Source: Hyphomonas sp. L-53-1-40
GTDB taxonomy: Bacteria; Pseudomonadota; Alphaproteobacteria; Caulobacterales; Hyphomonadaceae
Direction of reading: 5' to 3'
Assembly (NCBI RefSeq): GCF_000682775.1
Contig: NZ_AWFI01000002.1
Location: forward strand, 40,331-104,330
Length of the DNA stretch: 64,000 bases
Numbering within the stretch: position 1 is the stretch's first letter; each line of letters opens with the position of its first letter. A program made the position numbers and the translations under genes. The notes below the pieces were generated by a model. The model was given only the letters and a program-made list of their open reading frames with translations. It was not told the origin of the DNA and ran no database searches. Positions 1 to 9,836 of the stretch are shown here, piece after piece.

Positions 1-259
1 TGCCCTGCTCAAGGGGACGCAAGTCGACGGCGTCTACACAGCAGACCCCAAGATCGACGCAAATGCGACGCGCTACGACGAGGTTGGCTATCAGGAGTTG
101 CTGGCCAAGGATTTGCGCGTGATGGACCCCTCTGCGGTGAGTCTTATGCGCGACAACAACATCCCGATCGTGGTCTTCTCGCTTAAGGAAGAGGGGTCTC
201 TCCTCAAAGTCCTTCATGGGAAGGGCACATCGACAACAATCAACAATCATGGAGCGTAA
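1..259 (+). CDS. pyrH: UMP kinase, C-terminal part (5' end outside window)
   Basis: The window opens inside a reading frame (codons from base 2) that ends with TAA at 257-259. About 85 residues are visible. They carry the UMP kinase features [12 protein letters not shown] (uridylate-binding/lid region), then [10 protein letters not shown] and [20 protein letters not shown], the typical C-terminal half of the amino-acid-kinase fold. The enzyme makes UDP from UMP in the cytoplasm. It is followed 5 bp later by frr, the near-universal pyrH-frr order, and the GGAG in its last codons serves as the frr ribosome site. The N-terminal half cannot be judged. Confidence 0.93.
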   Translation, partial: ALLKGTQVDGVYTADPKIDANATRYDEVGYQELLAKDLRVMDPSAVSLMRDNNIPIVVFSLKEEGSLLKVLHGKGTSTTINNHGA

Positions 260-264
260 GTGTC

Positions 265-819
265 ATGAGCTATGACAAGAAGGATCTTGAGCGCCGGATG
301 GAAGGCGCCCTGGCGTCTCTCTCCACTGAATTCAGCGGTCTGCGGACGGGCCGGGCCTCGGTGAACCTGCTAGATGCGGTCATGGTCCCAGCCTATGGTT
401 CAACGGTGCCGTTGAACCAGGTCGCGTCGGTCACCGTGTCTGACAACCGCATGTTGTCGGTCAATGTTTGGGACAAGACTGTCGTTGGTGCGACTGAGCG
501 GGCGATCCGGGATTCCGGCTTGGGCCTGAACCCTGTTACGGACGGCCAGAATTTGCGCATTCCGATCCCGCCGCTCAATGAAGAACGCCGTGTCGAACTC
601 CAGAAAGTCGCTGGCAAATATGCGGAAGCAGCGCGGGTATCCGTGCGCAACATTCGCCGGGATGGCATGGACACGCTCAAGAAGATGGAAAAGGATGGTG
701 ATATCAGCGAAGATCGCCACCGTGCGCTGTCTGATGAAGTCCAGAAGTTGACAGACCTCTATGTCAGCAAAGTTGACGACGCGCTGAAAGCCAAAGAAGC
801 GGAGATAATGCAGGTCTGA
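265..819 (+). CDS. frr: Ribosome recycling factor
   Basis: 184 residues, the usual RRF length. It contains the family signatures LRTGRAS near residue 28, [10 protein letters not shown] and the C-terminal helix region [27 protein letters not shown] acts with EF-G to split post-termination ribosomes. ATG 265 lies 10 nt after GGAG inside the end of pyrH. The stop overlaps the uppS start as TGATG, so translation is probably coupled. Nothing unusual. Confidence 0.97.
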   Translation: MSYDKKDLERRMEGALASLSTEFSGLRTGRASVNLLDAVMVPAYGSTVPLNQVASVTVSDNRMLSVNVWDKTVVGATERAIRDSGLGLNPVTDGQNLRIPIPPLNEERRVELQKVAGKYAEAARVSVRNIRRDGMDTLKKMEKDGDISEDRHRALSDEVQKLTDLYVSKVDDALKAKEAEIMQV

Positions 820-1580
820 TGTCGACCGACGACGCCTCTGCGCCGTCCGACTCGCATGCGGGCGCATCTCGCGTACCCGCTCACATTGCCATCATCATGG
901 ATGGGAATGGTCGGTGGGCGAACGCTCGTGGATTGCCACGGGCCGCAGGGCATGAGCGAGGAGTCGAAGCACTTCGCCGCACTGTTGAGGCGGCTGGCCA
1001 GATTGGTGTTCGATACCTGACAGTTTATTCCTTTTCGACTGAGAATTGGCGTCGGCCCGCATCCGAGGTCAACGCCCTGTTTGGGCTCCTGAAAACTTTC
1101 ATCAAGAAAGATCTCGGAAGGCTCAAGAAGGAAGGCGTGAAGATAAGGGTTATCGGCAGGCGCCAGGGTCTTCCGGATGACATAGCTGGCTTGGTCGAGA
1201 GGGCGGAACGTGAAACTGCGGACAATGCTGATTTCTATTTGAACATCGCGTTCAACTATGGGGGGCGCGAGGAGATTGCGCGCGCGTCGCGCAGGCTGGC
1301 GGCGGATGTCGAGAGCGGCAAGCTGGCGTCTGAGAATGTGACTGAAGACGTCTTCGCTTCCTATCTCGATACGGTCGATATGCCGGATCCAGATCTTCTC
1401 ATCCGAACGAGTGGGGAATACCGCTTGAGCAACTTCCTGTTGTGGCAAGCCGCTTATAGCGAACTCGTGTTCTTCGACGTGTTATGGCCAGACTTCGATC
1501 GTTCCTTTCTGGAGAAGGCGGTTGCGATCTATAGCGAAAGGGAGCGCCGCTTTGGCGCTGTTTCGAAGGGGAGCGCATAA
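819..1580 (+). CDS. uppS: Isoprenyl transferase (undecaprenyl diphosphate synthase)
   Basis: 253 residues. A cis-prenyltransferase that condenses isopentenyl diphosphate onto farnesyl diphosphate to make the C55 carrier lipid for peptidoglycan and LPS. The Mg-binding Asp28 sits in IMDGNGRWA, followed by the GLPRAAGHERG loop. The C-terminal substrate motif RTSGEYRLSNFLLWQ is complete. The extra ~20 residues at the N-terminus are low-complexity and common in this group. It overlaps frr by 1 nt and cdsA by 1 nt (TAATG), in an operon that feeds envelope synthesis. Confidence 0.96.
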   Translation: MSTDDASAPSDSHAGASRVPAHIAIIMDGNGRWANARGLPRAAGHERGVEALRRTVEAAGQIGVRYLTVYSFSTENWRRPASEVNALFGLLKTFIKKDLGRLKKEGVKIRVIGRRQGLPDDIAGLVERAERETADNADFYLNIAFNYGGREEIARASRRLAADVESGKLASENVTEDVFASYLDTVDMPDPDLLIRTSGEYRLSNFLLWQAAYSELVFFDVLWPDFDRSFLEKAVAIYSERERRFGAVSKGSA

Positions 1581-2401
1581 TGGGCGACTGGACCCCGCCC
1601 GAAAGCCGCTTTTCCCAGCTTGGACTCCGCTTGCTGACGGCAGCACTCCTTATTCCTGCCGGGTTGTTCGTCGTTTGGTCAGGCGGATGGTGGTTGGCGG
1701 CTGCTTGTGCGCTTTTCGGCGGTATCATGGCTTGGGAATGGGCTGGAATGAGCGGGCATCCTCGCGGCTGGCTTCTGAGCTTTGCCGCCGCACTATTCTG
1801 CCTCAGCCTCCCTATGGATTTGCCCTGGCTTCACGTCTTCCTGGGTTGTTTCGGGTTGGCGCTTTCGTTTGCGTCCAATGCGGGCGGTTTGCGGATACGA
1901 TCCGCTGCTATGCTTGGCTGGTTCTATGTTACCGCGATGGCGGCTGGTCTCTGGTTCTTGCGCGAAGGACCCTGGGATGGCCGCACTGTTGCATTGTATT
2001 TCATGTCCTTCGTCTGGGCATCTGACGCTGCGGCGTATTTTGTCGGGCGGGGTTTGGGTGGGCCGCGCCTGTTGCCTCAGGAAAGTCCGAACAAGACCTG
2101 GAGCGGAGCAACGGGCGCGCTCCTATTCACGGCTGTGTGCGGTATTGCTGCGGCCGATTTGCAGAACTCCAGTCTGATCTTGTGGGTGGTTTTGGGCGCC
2201 AGCCTGTCATTTACCGCACAGCTCGGAGATCTTCTTGAAAGTGGCCTCAAGCGCCGGTTCAAGGTGAAGGACTCGAGCAACCTGCTCCCCGGGCATGGGG
2301 GTGTTCTTGACAGGGTCGATGGCCTCGGCGCCGTCGGAATCGTTGGTTCACTTCTGTTGTGGAGCTTTCCGTCACTCTCGACCGCACTGGGTCTGTCCTG
2401 A
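1580..2401 (+). CDS. cdsA: Phosphatidate cytidylyltransferase
   Basis: 273 residues, about eight hydrophobic segments. Makes CDP-diacylglycerol, the precursor of membrane phospholipids, at the inner membrane. The CTP_transf_1 signature is at the C-terminus: KRRFKVKDSSNLLPGHGG followed by LDRVDG. It sits between uppS and dxr as in most alphaproteobacteria. The stop codon shares bases with the dxr start (TGATG). Confidence 0.95.
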   Translation: MGDWTPPESRFSQLGLRLLTAALLIPAGLFVVWSGGWWLAAACALFGGIMAWEWAGMSGHPRGWLLSFAAALFCLSLPMDLPWLHVFLGCFGLALSFASNAGGLRIRSAAMLGWFYVTAMAAGLWFLREGPWDGRTVALYFMSFVWASDAAAYFVGRGLGGPRLLPQESPNKTWSGATGALLFTAVCGIAAADLQNSSLILWVVLGASLSFTAQLGDLLESGLKRRFKVKDSSNLLPGHGGVLDRVDGLGAVGIVGSLLLWSFPSLSTALGLS

Positions 2402-3597
2402 TGGCCACCCGCCGTATCAGCATCATGGGATCAACGGGATCAATCGGAAAGTCTGCGTTGGATGTCGTCCGTCACGCCAACGCCAATGCAGAGCAGACAT
2501 TTCAGATCGTAGCGCTTGCGGCCGGCTCGGATGCAGAAGGTCTCGCTGCGCAAGCTATCGCGTTCAATGCTGAAATCGCGGTGATTTCTGATGAGTCCCA
2601 GCTGCCGACCCTGAAAACTCTGCTGGCTGGAAGCGATATCGAAGCAGCGGCAGGCGAGACCGCGATCGCAGAAGCAGCAGCGCGCCCGGTGGAGCGCATG
2701 TTGGCGGCGATTGTTGGGGCAGCTGGCCTCAAATCCACGATATCCGCCATACGTGCGGGAAATGATGTCGCGATCGCAAACAAGGAAAGCATTGTGTGCG
2801 GTGGCAAGCTCATTCTAAGCGAGGCGCGACGCAGGGGCGTCTCGATACTGCCAGTCGATTCTGAGCATTCAGCCATTTTTCAATGTCTTGGCGATGGTCG
2901 CTCTCTGGAAAAATTGACAATCACCGCGTCCGGCGGGCCGTTCCTCACGTCGTCTCTGGATCAGATGCGCATGGCGAGCCCCAAGCAAGCGGCCGCCCAC
3001 CCGAACTGGAGCATGGGCGTCAAGAACTCCATCGACAGTGCGACCCTCATGAACAAAGCGCTTGAGTTCATCGAGGCGGGATTTCTTTTCGATGTCGAAG
3101 GGGAGCGCTTGGATGTGATCGTCCATCCTCAATCGATCATTCACGGCATGGCGCACTTTACCGATGGCTCAGTCATCGCGCAGCTTGGTGCGCCAGACAT
3201 GAAAACGCCGATCTCCTACGCGCTGGGCTGGCCGGACAGGGTTCCAACCGTCGTGGACCGCCTGGACCTCGCCACCTTGGGGCGGCTGGACTTTGAAAAT
3301 GTTGATGAAACGCGCTTCCCGGCCATTCGGCTGGCGCGTCAGGCATATGCACACGGTGTTCAGGCAACGACCGTATTAAATTGCGCTAATGAATCGGCTG
3401 TTTCTGCATTTATTGCGGGCCATTGCGGGTTTCTGGACATAAGCTGGATCGTGGAAGAGACGTTGAATCGCTATTTTTCGGGAAATATGCACGGAATCGC
3501 CTGCGATACTCTGGAGGAGATTGCCTTGCTGGACCGTTTCAGTCGAGAAATGGCGCGCGATGTACTAGAGAAGACCCAGCGTCGTACGGGAGGATAA
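2401..3597 (+). CDS. dxr: 1-deoxy-D-xylulose 5-phosphate reductoisomerase
   Basis: 398 residues from ATG 2401; an in-frame ATG 42 bp upstream lies inside cdsA and would add a non-conserved tail, so it is not used. First committed step of the MEP isoprenoid pathway, converting DXP to MEP with NADPH. The NADPH loop GSTGSIG is at residues 9-15. The metal-site region PVDSEHSAIFQ, the LTITASGGPF loop and HPNWSMG...NSIDSATLMNKALE are all intact. Coupled to cdsA by a 1-nt overlap; supplies isoprenoid precursor for the adjacent UppS reaction. Confidence 0.97.
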   Translation: MATRRISIMGSTGSIGKSALDVVRHANANAEQTFQIVALAAGSDAEGLAAQAIAFNAEIAVISDESQLPTLKTLLAGSDIEAAAGETAIAEAAARPVERMLAAIVGAAGLKSTISAIRAGNDVAIANKESIVCGGKLILSEARRRGVSILPVDSEHSAIFQCLGDGRSLEKLTITASGGPFLTSSLDQMRMASPKQAAAHPNWSMGVKNSIDSATLMNKALEFIEAGFLFDVEGERLDVIVHPQSIIHGMAHFTDGSVIAQLGAPDMKTPISYALGWPDRVPTVVDRLDLATLGRLDFENVDETRFPAIRLARQAYAHGVQATTVLNCANESAVSAFIAGHCGFLDISWIVEETLNRYFSGNMHGIACDTLEEIALLDRFSREMARDVLEKTQRRTGG

Positions 3598-3601
3598 CGT
3601 T

Positions 3602-4771
3602 TTGGGTGATTTTCTCAGCCAAGGACCCTTGTTTCTATTTTGCCTGATTTTCATGATGGGCATCGTGGTTATCGTCCACGAGTATGGCCACTACATCGTG
3701 GGGCGCTGGTTTGGTGCCGCCGTGGAGTCTTTCTCGGTGGGATTTGGAAAGCCGATATTTGAACGCACTGACAAGCATGGCACCCGCTGGCGCATAAACT
3801 GGATCCCGCTCGGTGGCTTTGTGAAATTTGTGGGTGAAAGCCAGATGGCGGGTGATGTCGGCAAGATCGAGCAGGGTCCGATTGGCAGGGCCTATCCCGA
3901 GCTCGGGGTCGGGCAACGGTCGCTCGTCAGTCTCGCAGGACCATTTGCCAACTTCATCCTTTCAACCCTTATATTTGCTCTGATACTGGGCGTTCACGGT
4001 CGTCCGGTCATGAAGGTTGGCATCGCCGCAGTCGTGCCAGATGGCGCGGCGGCTGAAGCTGGAATGGAATCCGGCGACGTTGTCATGTCAGTGAATGGCA
4101 AGTCGGTTAGCGATACGTCCGAAGTCTTGATGGCGATCATCCTGAACCCGAATGAACCAATCGATTTCGTTGTTCAGCGCGGCGATTCCGAGAAAGCCTT
4201 GATCGTTACCCCTGATGAAATTGTCCGTGAAAACGATTTTGGGCAGCAGGTCCCCCAAGCGACGATTGGCGTGAGTATCGCTCCGATCTCTTATGGAGAA
4301 CACATCAACTACAATCCAGTAGAGGCCTTGGGGCAGGGCGTTATCGAAACCGGCGCGACGATCGATCGGACGGTGACGATGCTTACGCGAATCGTTACCG
4401 GAAAAATGTCGATGCACGCCATGACGGGGCCTGTGGGAATCGGAGATATTTCCCGCCGCGTGGTTAACAAGGTTTGGGAACAGGAGCAGGCGACGACCGG
4501 TCAGAAGCTCGAACGTCTGTTCTGGATGCTGGCAAGCATTTGCGCCGCGATCTCAGTAGGAGTCGGCTTTTTCAACCTTCTTCCGCTGCCGGTATTGGAT
4601 GGCGGACACCTTGTATTTAATGCATATGAAGCCATTGCGGGCAGGGAAATGCCGCAAAAAGTGCAGGAGGTGGCCCTGACATTCGGGTTGATCCTGTTAT
4701 TGGGAATGGTCGTGGTGATCACTTGGGGTGATATCATCGAGACCGGCTTGTTCGGAGCAAGAGGCGGCTGA
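3602..4771 (+). CDS. rseP: RIP-type site-2 metalloprotease RseP
   Basis: 389 residues. TTG start at 3602, chosen because GGAGGA lies at 3589-3594 and no ATG fits. Inner-membrane zinc protease that cuts within transmembrane segments (anti-sigma factor release, signal-peptide remnants). HEYGH zinc motif at residues 26-30 in the first TM helix, one PDZ domain around 120-190, and the second catalytic motif NLLPLPVLDGGH near residue 335. Lies just upstream of bamA, the standard arrangement linking envelope stress control with outer-membrane assembly. Confidence 0.95.
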   Translation: MGDFLSQGPLFLFCLIFMMGIVVIVHEYGHYIVGRWFGAAVESFSVGFGKPIFERTDKHGTRWRINWIPLGGFVKFVGESQMAGDVGKIEQGPIGRAYPELGVGQRSLVSLAGPFANFILSTLIFALILGVHGRPVMKVGIAAVVPDGAAAEAGMESGDVVMSVNGKSVSDTSEVLMAIILNPNEPIDFVVQRGDSEKALIVTPDEIVRENDFGQQVPQATIGVSIAPISYGEHINYNPVEALGQGVIETGATIDRTVTMLTRIVTGKMSMHAMTGPVGIGDISRRVVNKVWEQEQATTGQKLERLFWMLASICAAISVGVGFFNLLPLPVLDGGHLVFNAYEAIAGREMPQKVQEVALTFGLILLLGMVVVITWGDIIETGLFGARGG

Positions 4772-4807
4772 TCCGCCTGCCGAAATTAACCAGAGAGTGT
4801 GTCGACG

Positions 4808-7363
4808 ATGCGTAAGTTTCTTGCAGCAACCATGATGGCGAGCAGCGTTCTGGCTGTGAACACAGCGCTTGTTCCCATGGGCACTGCTGATGCACAGGAA
4901 GATAGTCGCTATGGCGGCACCATCCGCTCCGTCATTGTCGAGGGCAATCAGCGTATCGAGGCGCGTACGGTTCAATCCTACCTGCTTGTAGAGCCTGGTG
5001 ATTCCTTTGATCCTGACCGCATTGACCTATCCCTGAAGACACTGTTTGCCACCAACCTGTTTGCGGACGTTTCCATTGACCGTGTGGACGACAATCTGGT
5101 CGTGCGTGTGGTTGAGAACCCGATCATCAACCGCGTGGTATTCGAAGGAAACAGCGCGCTGGATGACGACAAGCTCAAAGAAGATATCCAGGCCGCACCT
5201 CGCGGCATCTTTACCGCTGCCCGTGTCCAATCTGATGTTCAGCGTATCCTCGAACTCTATCGCCAGTCCGGTCGATTTGCCGCCAAAGTCGAACCGCAAT
5301 ACAAACCGCTTGAACAAAACCGGGTTGACCTGATTTTTGAGATCACCGAAGGGCCAGTCACCGGCGTGCGGTCGATCAACTTTCTTGGCAACCAAGCTTA
5401 CTCGGACTCGCGCCTTCGCAGCGAGATCGTCACGCGTCAATCGCGCCTGTGGCGTTTCTTCAGCTCGAATGACAATTACGATCCGGGCCGTCTGGAATAC
5501 GACCGCGACCTCTTGCGTCAGTTCTATCAGAATAACGGCTATTACGATTTTCGCGTGACATCCGCTGTGGCTGAACTGACGCCGGATCAGAAAGACTTCT
5601 ACATCACCATGACGGTGGATGAGGGACGCCAATATTATTTCGGCGAAGTTAAAGTCGAGACGGCGCTTGAAAAGCTCAATGCTGAGGCACTGAAACGTGC
5701 TGTACCAATTCAATCCGACACGCTCTTCCGCGGCGACTCGATTGAAGACACGATCGACTCGCTGACTTACGCAGCGGGTATTGCTGGTTACGCCTTTGTT
5801 GATGTTCGTCCACAGTTGGACGTGAATCCCGAGACGGGTCTGATTGATGTCACCTTCGCTGTGGATGAAGGTCCTCGGGTTTACATCGATCGGATCAATA
5901 TTGTCGGTAACACGCAGACACTTGATCGGGTCATTCGTCGGGAACTCCGAATTTCAGAAGGCGATGCGTTCAACCGCATCCTTCTTGATCGTTCCAAGAA
6001 CCGCGTCCGAGCTCTGGGTTACTTCAAGAATGTCGAAGTGGTTGAGACCCCGTCGGAAGATCCGGACCGGACCATTGTGGATATCAAGGTCGAGGAACAA
6101 CCAACCGGCGAACTGTCCTTCGCGGCCGGCTTTTCATCCGTGGATGCCTATCTGCTCGACGTCAGCGCGTCACAGCGCAATCTAAGGGGGCGCGGTCAGT
6201 CGGTTGTTGCTCGCGTGTCCGCTTCGAGCCGTCAGCAAATTCTGGATTTCCGGTTCACTGAGCCAAGACTGTTTGATCGCAATCTTTCCGGCGGTATTGA
6301 CGCCTACGCTACTCGCCAGGACTATGAAGATTATTCCGGCTTCACCAGCGATACGATTGGTGCGGGCGTACGCCTCGGTTTCCCTCTTACGGAACGCATG
6401 CAGCTGGGCCTTAGCTACAGATTGCAAACCGATGAAGTGAACGTTCTCGATCGTAATTACATCATCGACGAAGACGGATTCTTCGTTACCGACCGCGTCC
6501 AGATCACAGGGGCCGACACCCCAGAAGATCTCACAGACGACACCTATCGGCTCGTCGAACCAGGCGATGCCGGTGCGGGCCAACGCGTTGTTGACCAATG
6601 TTCGCGCGATTACGTCTTGAGAGATCCCATCTGTCGGGCAGAACGCAGCGATCTGTCCTCGATCCTCGGATACAATTTCTACTGGGACCGCACTAACGAT
6701 CCGATAAGGCCGTCGCGCGGCTTTGATTTCCGATTCAGCCAGGACCTTGCCGGTATTGGCGGTGATGTGAAGTATTTACGGACTGAGTCTACCGCGACCA
6801 TGTATCGTGGCATCTGGCGCGATGTAATTGCGAGCCTTCGTGTTTCCGGAGGGTATGTTTTCCCATTGGAAGACGGCCAGGGCGTGAGGATCAACAACCG
6901 TTTCTTCCGGGGTGGCAGCACGTTCCGCGGGTTTGACGTCGCAGGCATCGGCCCGCGAGAGATTGTCCGCGTAGTCGATCCTGAAACTGGGGAAGTTGTT
7001 CAGACTCGCCGCCTCAATTCGCAAGGCGGGAATGTCTATTATCAAAGCACATTCGAACTCAGCCTGCCGAGCTTCCTGCCTGAAGAATACGGTATCAAGA
7101 GCGCGCTGTTCGCAGAGGCGGGTGCCCTGGGCTCTCTTCGTGGACCAGACGTCGGTCCCACAATCTACTTCACCGATCAATCAACCGGCCTGCCAGCAGT
7201 CCGGCTGACCAAGACGGCTGCATCCATGCGGGCGTCGGCCGGTCTAAGTGTTTTCTGGGACTCTCCGTTTGGTCCCATTCGGTTCGATTTCTCTCAAATT
7301 CTCAAACGGGAAGACTATGACCGGACGGAAACGTTCCGGTTCTCGACCTCAACAAGATTCTAA
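4808..7363 (+). CDS. bamA: Outer membrane protein assembly factor BamA
   Basis: About 851 residues. ATG 4808 is preferred to the in-frame GTG at 4799 because the GAGAG ribosome site at 4793-4797 is too close to the GTG. A signal peptide of about 30 residues ends in TADAQ. Five POTRA repeats cover roughly residues 40-430 and an Omp85 beta barrel follows. The barrel carries the FRGF form of the conserved (V)RGF lock motif, and the chain ends in an aromatic residue (Phe), as expected of a barrel substrate. It folds and inserts beta-barrel proteins into the outer membrane. Followed by an OmpH/Skp-type chaperone and the lpx genes. Confidence 0.97.
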   Translation: MRKFLAATMMASSVLAVNTALVPMGTADAQEDSRYGGTIRSVIVEGNQRIEARTVQSYLLVEPGDSFDPDRIDLSLKTLFATNLFADVSIDRVDDNLVVRVVENPIINRVVFEGNSALDDDKLKEDIQAAPRGIFTAARVQSDVQRILELYRQSGRFAAKVEPQYKPLEQNRVDLIFEITEGPVTGVRSINFLGNQAYSDSRLRSEIVTRQSRLWRFFSSNDNYDPGRLEYDRDLLRQFYQNNGYYDFRVTSAVAELTPDQKDFYITMTVDEGRQYYFGEVKVETALEKLNAEALKRAVPIQSDTLFRGDSIEDTIDSLTYAAGIAGYAFVDVRPQLDVNPETGLIDVTFAVDEGPRVYIDRINIVGNTQTLDRVIRRELRISEGDAFNRILLDRSKNRVRALGYFKNVEVVETPSEDPDRTIVDIKVEEQPTGELSFAAGFSSVDAYLLDVSASQRNLRGRGQSVVARVSASSRQQILDFRFTEPRLFDRNLSGGIDAYATRQDYEDYSGFTSDTIGAGVRLGFPLTERMQLGLSYRLQTDEVNVLDRNYIIDEDGFFVTDRVQITGADTPEDLTDDTYRLVEPGDAGAGQRVVDQCSRDYVLRDPICRAERSDLSSILGYNFYWDRTNDPIRPSRGFDFRFSQDLAGIGGDVKYLRTESTATMYRGIWRDVIASLRVSGGYVFPLEDGQGVRINNRFFRGGSTFRGFDVAGIGPREIVRVVDPETGEVVQTRRLNSQGGNVYYQSTFELSLPSFLPEEYGIKSALFAEAGALGSLRGPDVGPTIYFTDQSTGLPAVRLTKTAASMRASAGLSVFWDSPFGPIRFDFSQILKREDYDRTETFRFSTSTRF

Positions 7364-7390
7364 TTTCAAGCTGAAAGACAGGAGACTAGA

Positions 7391-7981
7391 ATGTCCCGAC
7401 TCAAGAACTTCATTTTCGCCATGGTGGCGTCACTCGCCGCAATTGCCTTGGTTGCGCCGGAATCTTTCGCTCAGGGCACCACGGTCATTACGATCGATGA
7501 GGCAAAAATCCTGCGCGACAGCAAAGCTGGCAAAGACATTCAGGCCAAGCTTCAAAGCATCGAATCTCAGATCAATACCGAGTTGACGCCAACCAAGACG
7601 TCGCTTGAGGCTGAAGGCAAGGCGCTGAATACTGAACTGCAAGGTAAGACACGCGAGCAGATTGCCGGCGACGCAGCAATGGTTGCCCGCCTCAACGCGT
7701 ACGACAAGAAGGCCGGTGATTTCGGCAAGGCGCGCCAAAAAGCTGCCAGTGAGTTTCAGCTGACCGAGCGTCAGGCTCTTATCGATTTCAACAAGGCGCT
7801 TGAGCCGGTTCTCCTGCAGGTCGTGAGTGAAAAAAATGCCCAGATCGTGCTGTCCAAGAGCGCTCTGATCTATGGCGTGGATTCTGTTGATGTCTCCGCA
7901 CTGGTCATCAGCAAGTTGGACGCTACGACGCCTACACTTTCGGTCGTCCGCAAGCGCATTCCTGACCAGCCAGCGCAGTAA
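7391..7981 (+). CDS. OmpH/Skp family periplasmic chaperone
   Basis: 196 residues. A cleavable signal peptide ends near ESFAQG (about residue 28). The rest is mostly charged helix with heptad character (residues ~60-140), as in the tentacles of the Skp trimer, which holds unfolded outer-membrane proteins and delivers them to BamA. The position directly after bamA and before lpxD is the classical skp position. Family assignment is firm; chaperone activity is inferred from family and context. Confidence 0.88.
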   Translation: MSRLKNFIFAMVASLAAIALVAPESFAQGTTVITIDEAKILRDSKAGKDIQAKLQSIESQINTELTPTKTSLEAEGKALNTELQGKTREQIAGDAAMVARLNAYDKKAGDFGKARQKAASEFQLTERQALIDFNKALEPVLLQVVSEKNAQIVLSKSALIYGVDSVDVSALVISKLDATTPTLSVVRKRIPDQPAQ

Positions 7982-7993
7982 ATTGAGACATTC

Positions 7994-9010
7994 GTGCCAG
8001 TAGACGTTCGATTTTTCGCGCCATTGGGATCTCTTTCTCTTGGCGAACTGGCCAAACAGACCGGATCCGGTCTCTTCGGAGATGAAGATCTGGAACTGAC
8101 AGGTATCTCCTCGGCTGCGAACGGCCGCCGGGGAGACCTTGGATTTCTCGATGGAGACGGAAAGTCTGCTATCGAGATCAATCCCGACATCTCAGCCCTT
8201 GTCGTAAATGATGCCAATGTGGCCCGCATTCCCGACGGCATCCCCTATATCGTTTCAAAGTTTCCCCGCCATGTTCACGGAACAGCTGCGGTAAAACTGT
8301 TTCGTCCACGTCATTTGGATTGGCATGGTGAGTCTGCCATTTCGCCCGATGCCACGATAGACGAGAGCGTCTGGATCGCACCGGGTGCTGCCATCGCACC
8401 TGGCGCCGTGATCGGTGCCGGCACATTCATCGGGGCGAATGCTGTTATTGGTCCAGGCGTCCAGATTGGCCGCAATTGCGTTATCGGCCCGGCCGCGACC
8501 GTATTCTGCGCGCTTATAGGGGATCATGTGAGACTACTGTCCGGTGCCCGTATAGGCGAGGCAGGGTTCGGCGTCATGCCCGGTCCCAGCGGGGCGGAGG
8601 ATGCTCCACATTATGGCCGCGTCATCCTGCAGGATCATGTCACCATAGGGGCCAATTCCTGTGTCGATCGGGGGGCCTTTGACGACACAATTCTCGGGGA
8701 ACGAACACGGATCGATAATCTGTGCCAGATCGCTCACAATGTGGTGCTTGGTCGCTCGGTTCTCATGGCGGCATTCGGTGGTATTTCAGGATCGGTTCAG
8801 ATCGGTGATGGCACAATGCTTGGTGGACGCGTTGGAATCGCGGATCATGTGAAAGTCGGCGAGGGTGTATCTCTGGCGGCCTCTTCGGGTTTGTTCAGAA
8901 ATATCGAAGACGGCGAAACATGGGGCGGAACACCTGCCAAACCTCTCCGCCAATGGATGCGCGAGATCGCGTGGTTGCAGAAGAACGCAAACCCGAAGAA
9001 AAAGGGTTAG
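7994..9010 (+). CDS. lpxD: UDP-3-O-(3-hydroxyacyl)glucosamine N-acyltransferase LpxD
   Basis: 338 residues, GTG start. Third step of lipid A synthesis: transfers a hydroxyacyl chain from ACP to the 2-amino group. An N-terminal uridine-binding domain (~1-100) is followed by left-handed beta-helix hexapeptide repeats (~105-310). The segment [14 protein letters not shown] holds the catalytic His, and [13 protein letters not shown] matches the LpxD consensus. A C-terminal helix ends in a Lys-rich tail. Twelve bp after ompH. The gene that normally follows it, fabZ, is absent here: lpxA starts 30 bp downstream. Confidence 0.95.
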   Translation: MPVDVRFFAPLGSLSLGELAKQTGSGLFGDEDLELTGISSAANGRRGDLGFLDGDGKSAIEINPDISALVVNDANVARIPDGIPYIVSKFPRHVHGTAAVKLFRPRHLDWHGESAISPDATIDESVWIAPGAAIAPGAVIGAGTFIGANAVIGPGVQIGRNCVIGPAATVFCALIGDHVRLLSGARIGEAGFGVMPGPSGAEDAPHYGRVILQDHVTIGANSCVDRGAFDDTILGERTRIDNLCQIAHNVVLGRSVLMAAFGGISGSVQIGDGTMLGGRVGIADHVKVGEGVSLAASSGLFRNIEDGETWGGTPAKPLRQWMREIAWLQKNANPKKKG

Positions 9011-9040
9011 TCAGCGCGTCCCAGCAGCTTTTGGAAACTC

Positions 9041-9829
9041 ATGTCCACACAAATTCACCCCACTGCCTACATTGAGGACGGAGCCGCTCTCGGTGATGGT
9101 GTCGTTGTAGGGCCATTCTGTCATATTGGTCCAAACGCACGCATTGGGGCTAATTCCGTCCTGATGACGCATTCTGTCGTGACCGGTCACACAGAACTGG
9201 GGGAGGGGTGTGTCCTGCACCCGCATGCGGTATTGGGTGGTGTGCCTCAAGTTATAGGGTTTGAGTCGACACCGGACTCTCGACTGGTTGTCGGTGAGAA
9301 CTGCGTCTTTCGTGAGTATTCAACCGCCCATTCCGGCATGCCCAAATTTGGCGGCCTTACAACGATCGGGAACAATTGCTTTGTCATGATCGGGGCGCAC
9401 ATCGCCCATGACAACCACATTGGTAATAATGTCGTCATGGCAAATAATGTTTCTCTGGCTGGCCATATCACAGTCGGAGACAATGTGTGGTTCGGCGGTC
9501 TAGCCGCCGTTCACCAATTCTCTCGCATCGGAAGGAATGCTTTCATCGGCGGGGGAGCGATTGTTGTGGAAGATGTAATTCCGTTTGGATCGGTCGTCGG
9601 CAATCACGCCAAACTGTCGGGCCTGAACATGGTCGGTCTCAAGCGCCGAGGCTTCTCGAAAGCAGATATCCGGGACATTCGCGCCGCTTACAAAGCCATC
9701 TTTCTTGGAGATGGCTTGTTCAAGGATCGGCTGGAACAGGCGTCGCAGGATTATGCGGAGAATCCGCTGGCCATGGAGATCATCACATTCATCCGTGAGG
9801 GCGACCGCCCCATCTGCAAGCCAGGTTGA
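9041..9829 (+). CDS. lpxA: Acyl-ACP--UDP-N-acetylglucosamine O-acyltransferase LpxA
   Basis: 262 residues, the standard LpxA length. First step of lipid A synthesis. Hexapeptide-repeat beta helix over residues ~5-190, with the catalytic His in MIGAHIAHDNHIGNN and the diagnostic LSGLNMVGLKRRGF followed by the C-terminal helical domain. It lies between lpxD and lpxI. The 30-bp gap to lpxD has no room for fabZ. Seven bp separate its stop from the lpxI ATG. Confidence 0.96.
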   Translation: MSTQIHPTAYIEDGAALGDGVVVGPFCHIGPNARIGANSVLMTHSVVTGHTELGEGCVLHPHAVLGGVPQVIGFESTPDSRLVVGENCVFREYSTAHSGMPKFGGLTTIGNNCFVMIGAHIAHDNHIGNNVVMANNVSLAGHITVGDNVWFGGLAAVHQFSRIGRNAFIGGGAIVVEDVIPFGSVVGNHAKLSGLNMVGLKRRGFSKADIRDIRAAYKAIFLGDGLFKDRLEQASQDYAENPLAMEIITFIREGDRPICKPG

Positions 9830-9836
9830 TGATGTA

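Noticed and set aside
5027..5713. Long antisense frame inside bamA
   Set aside because: No recognisable domain, no ribosome site, fully covered by a conserved gene on the other strand.
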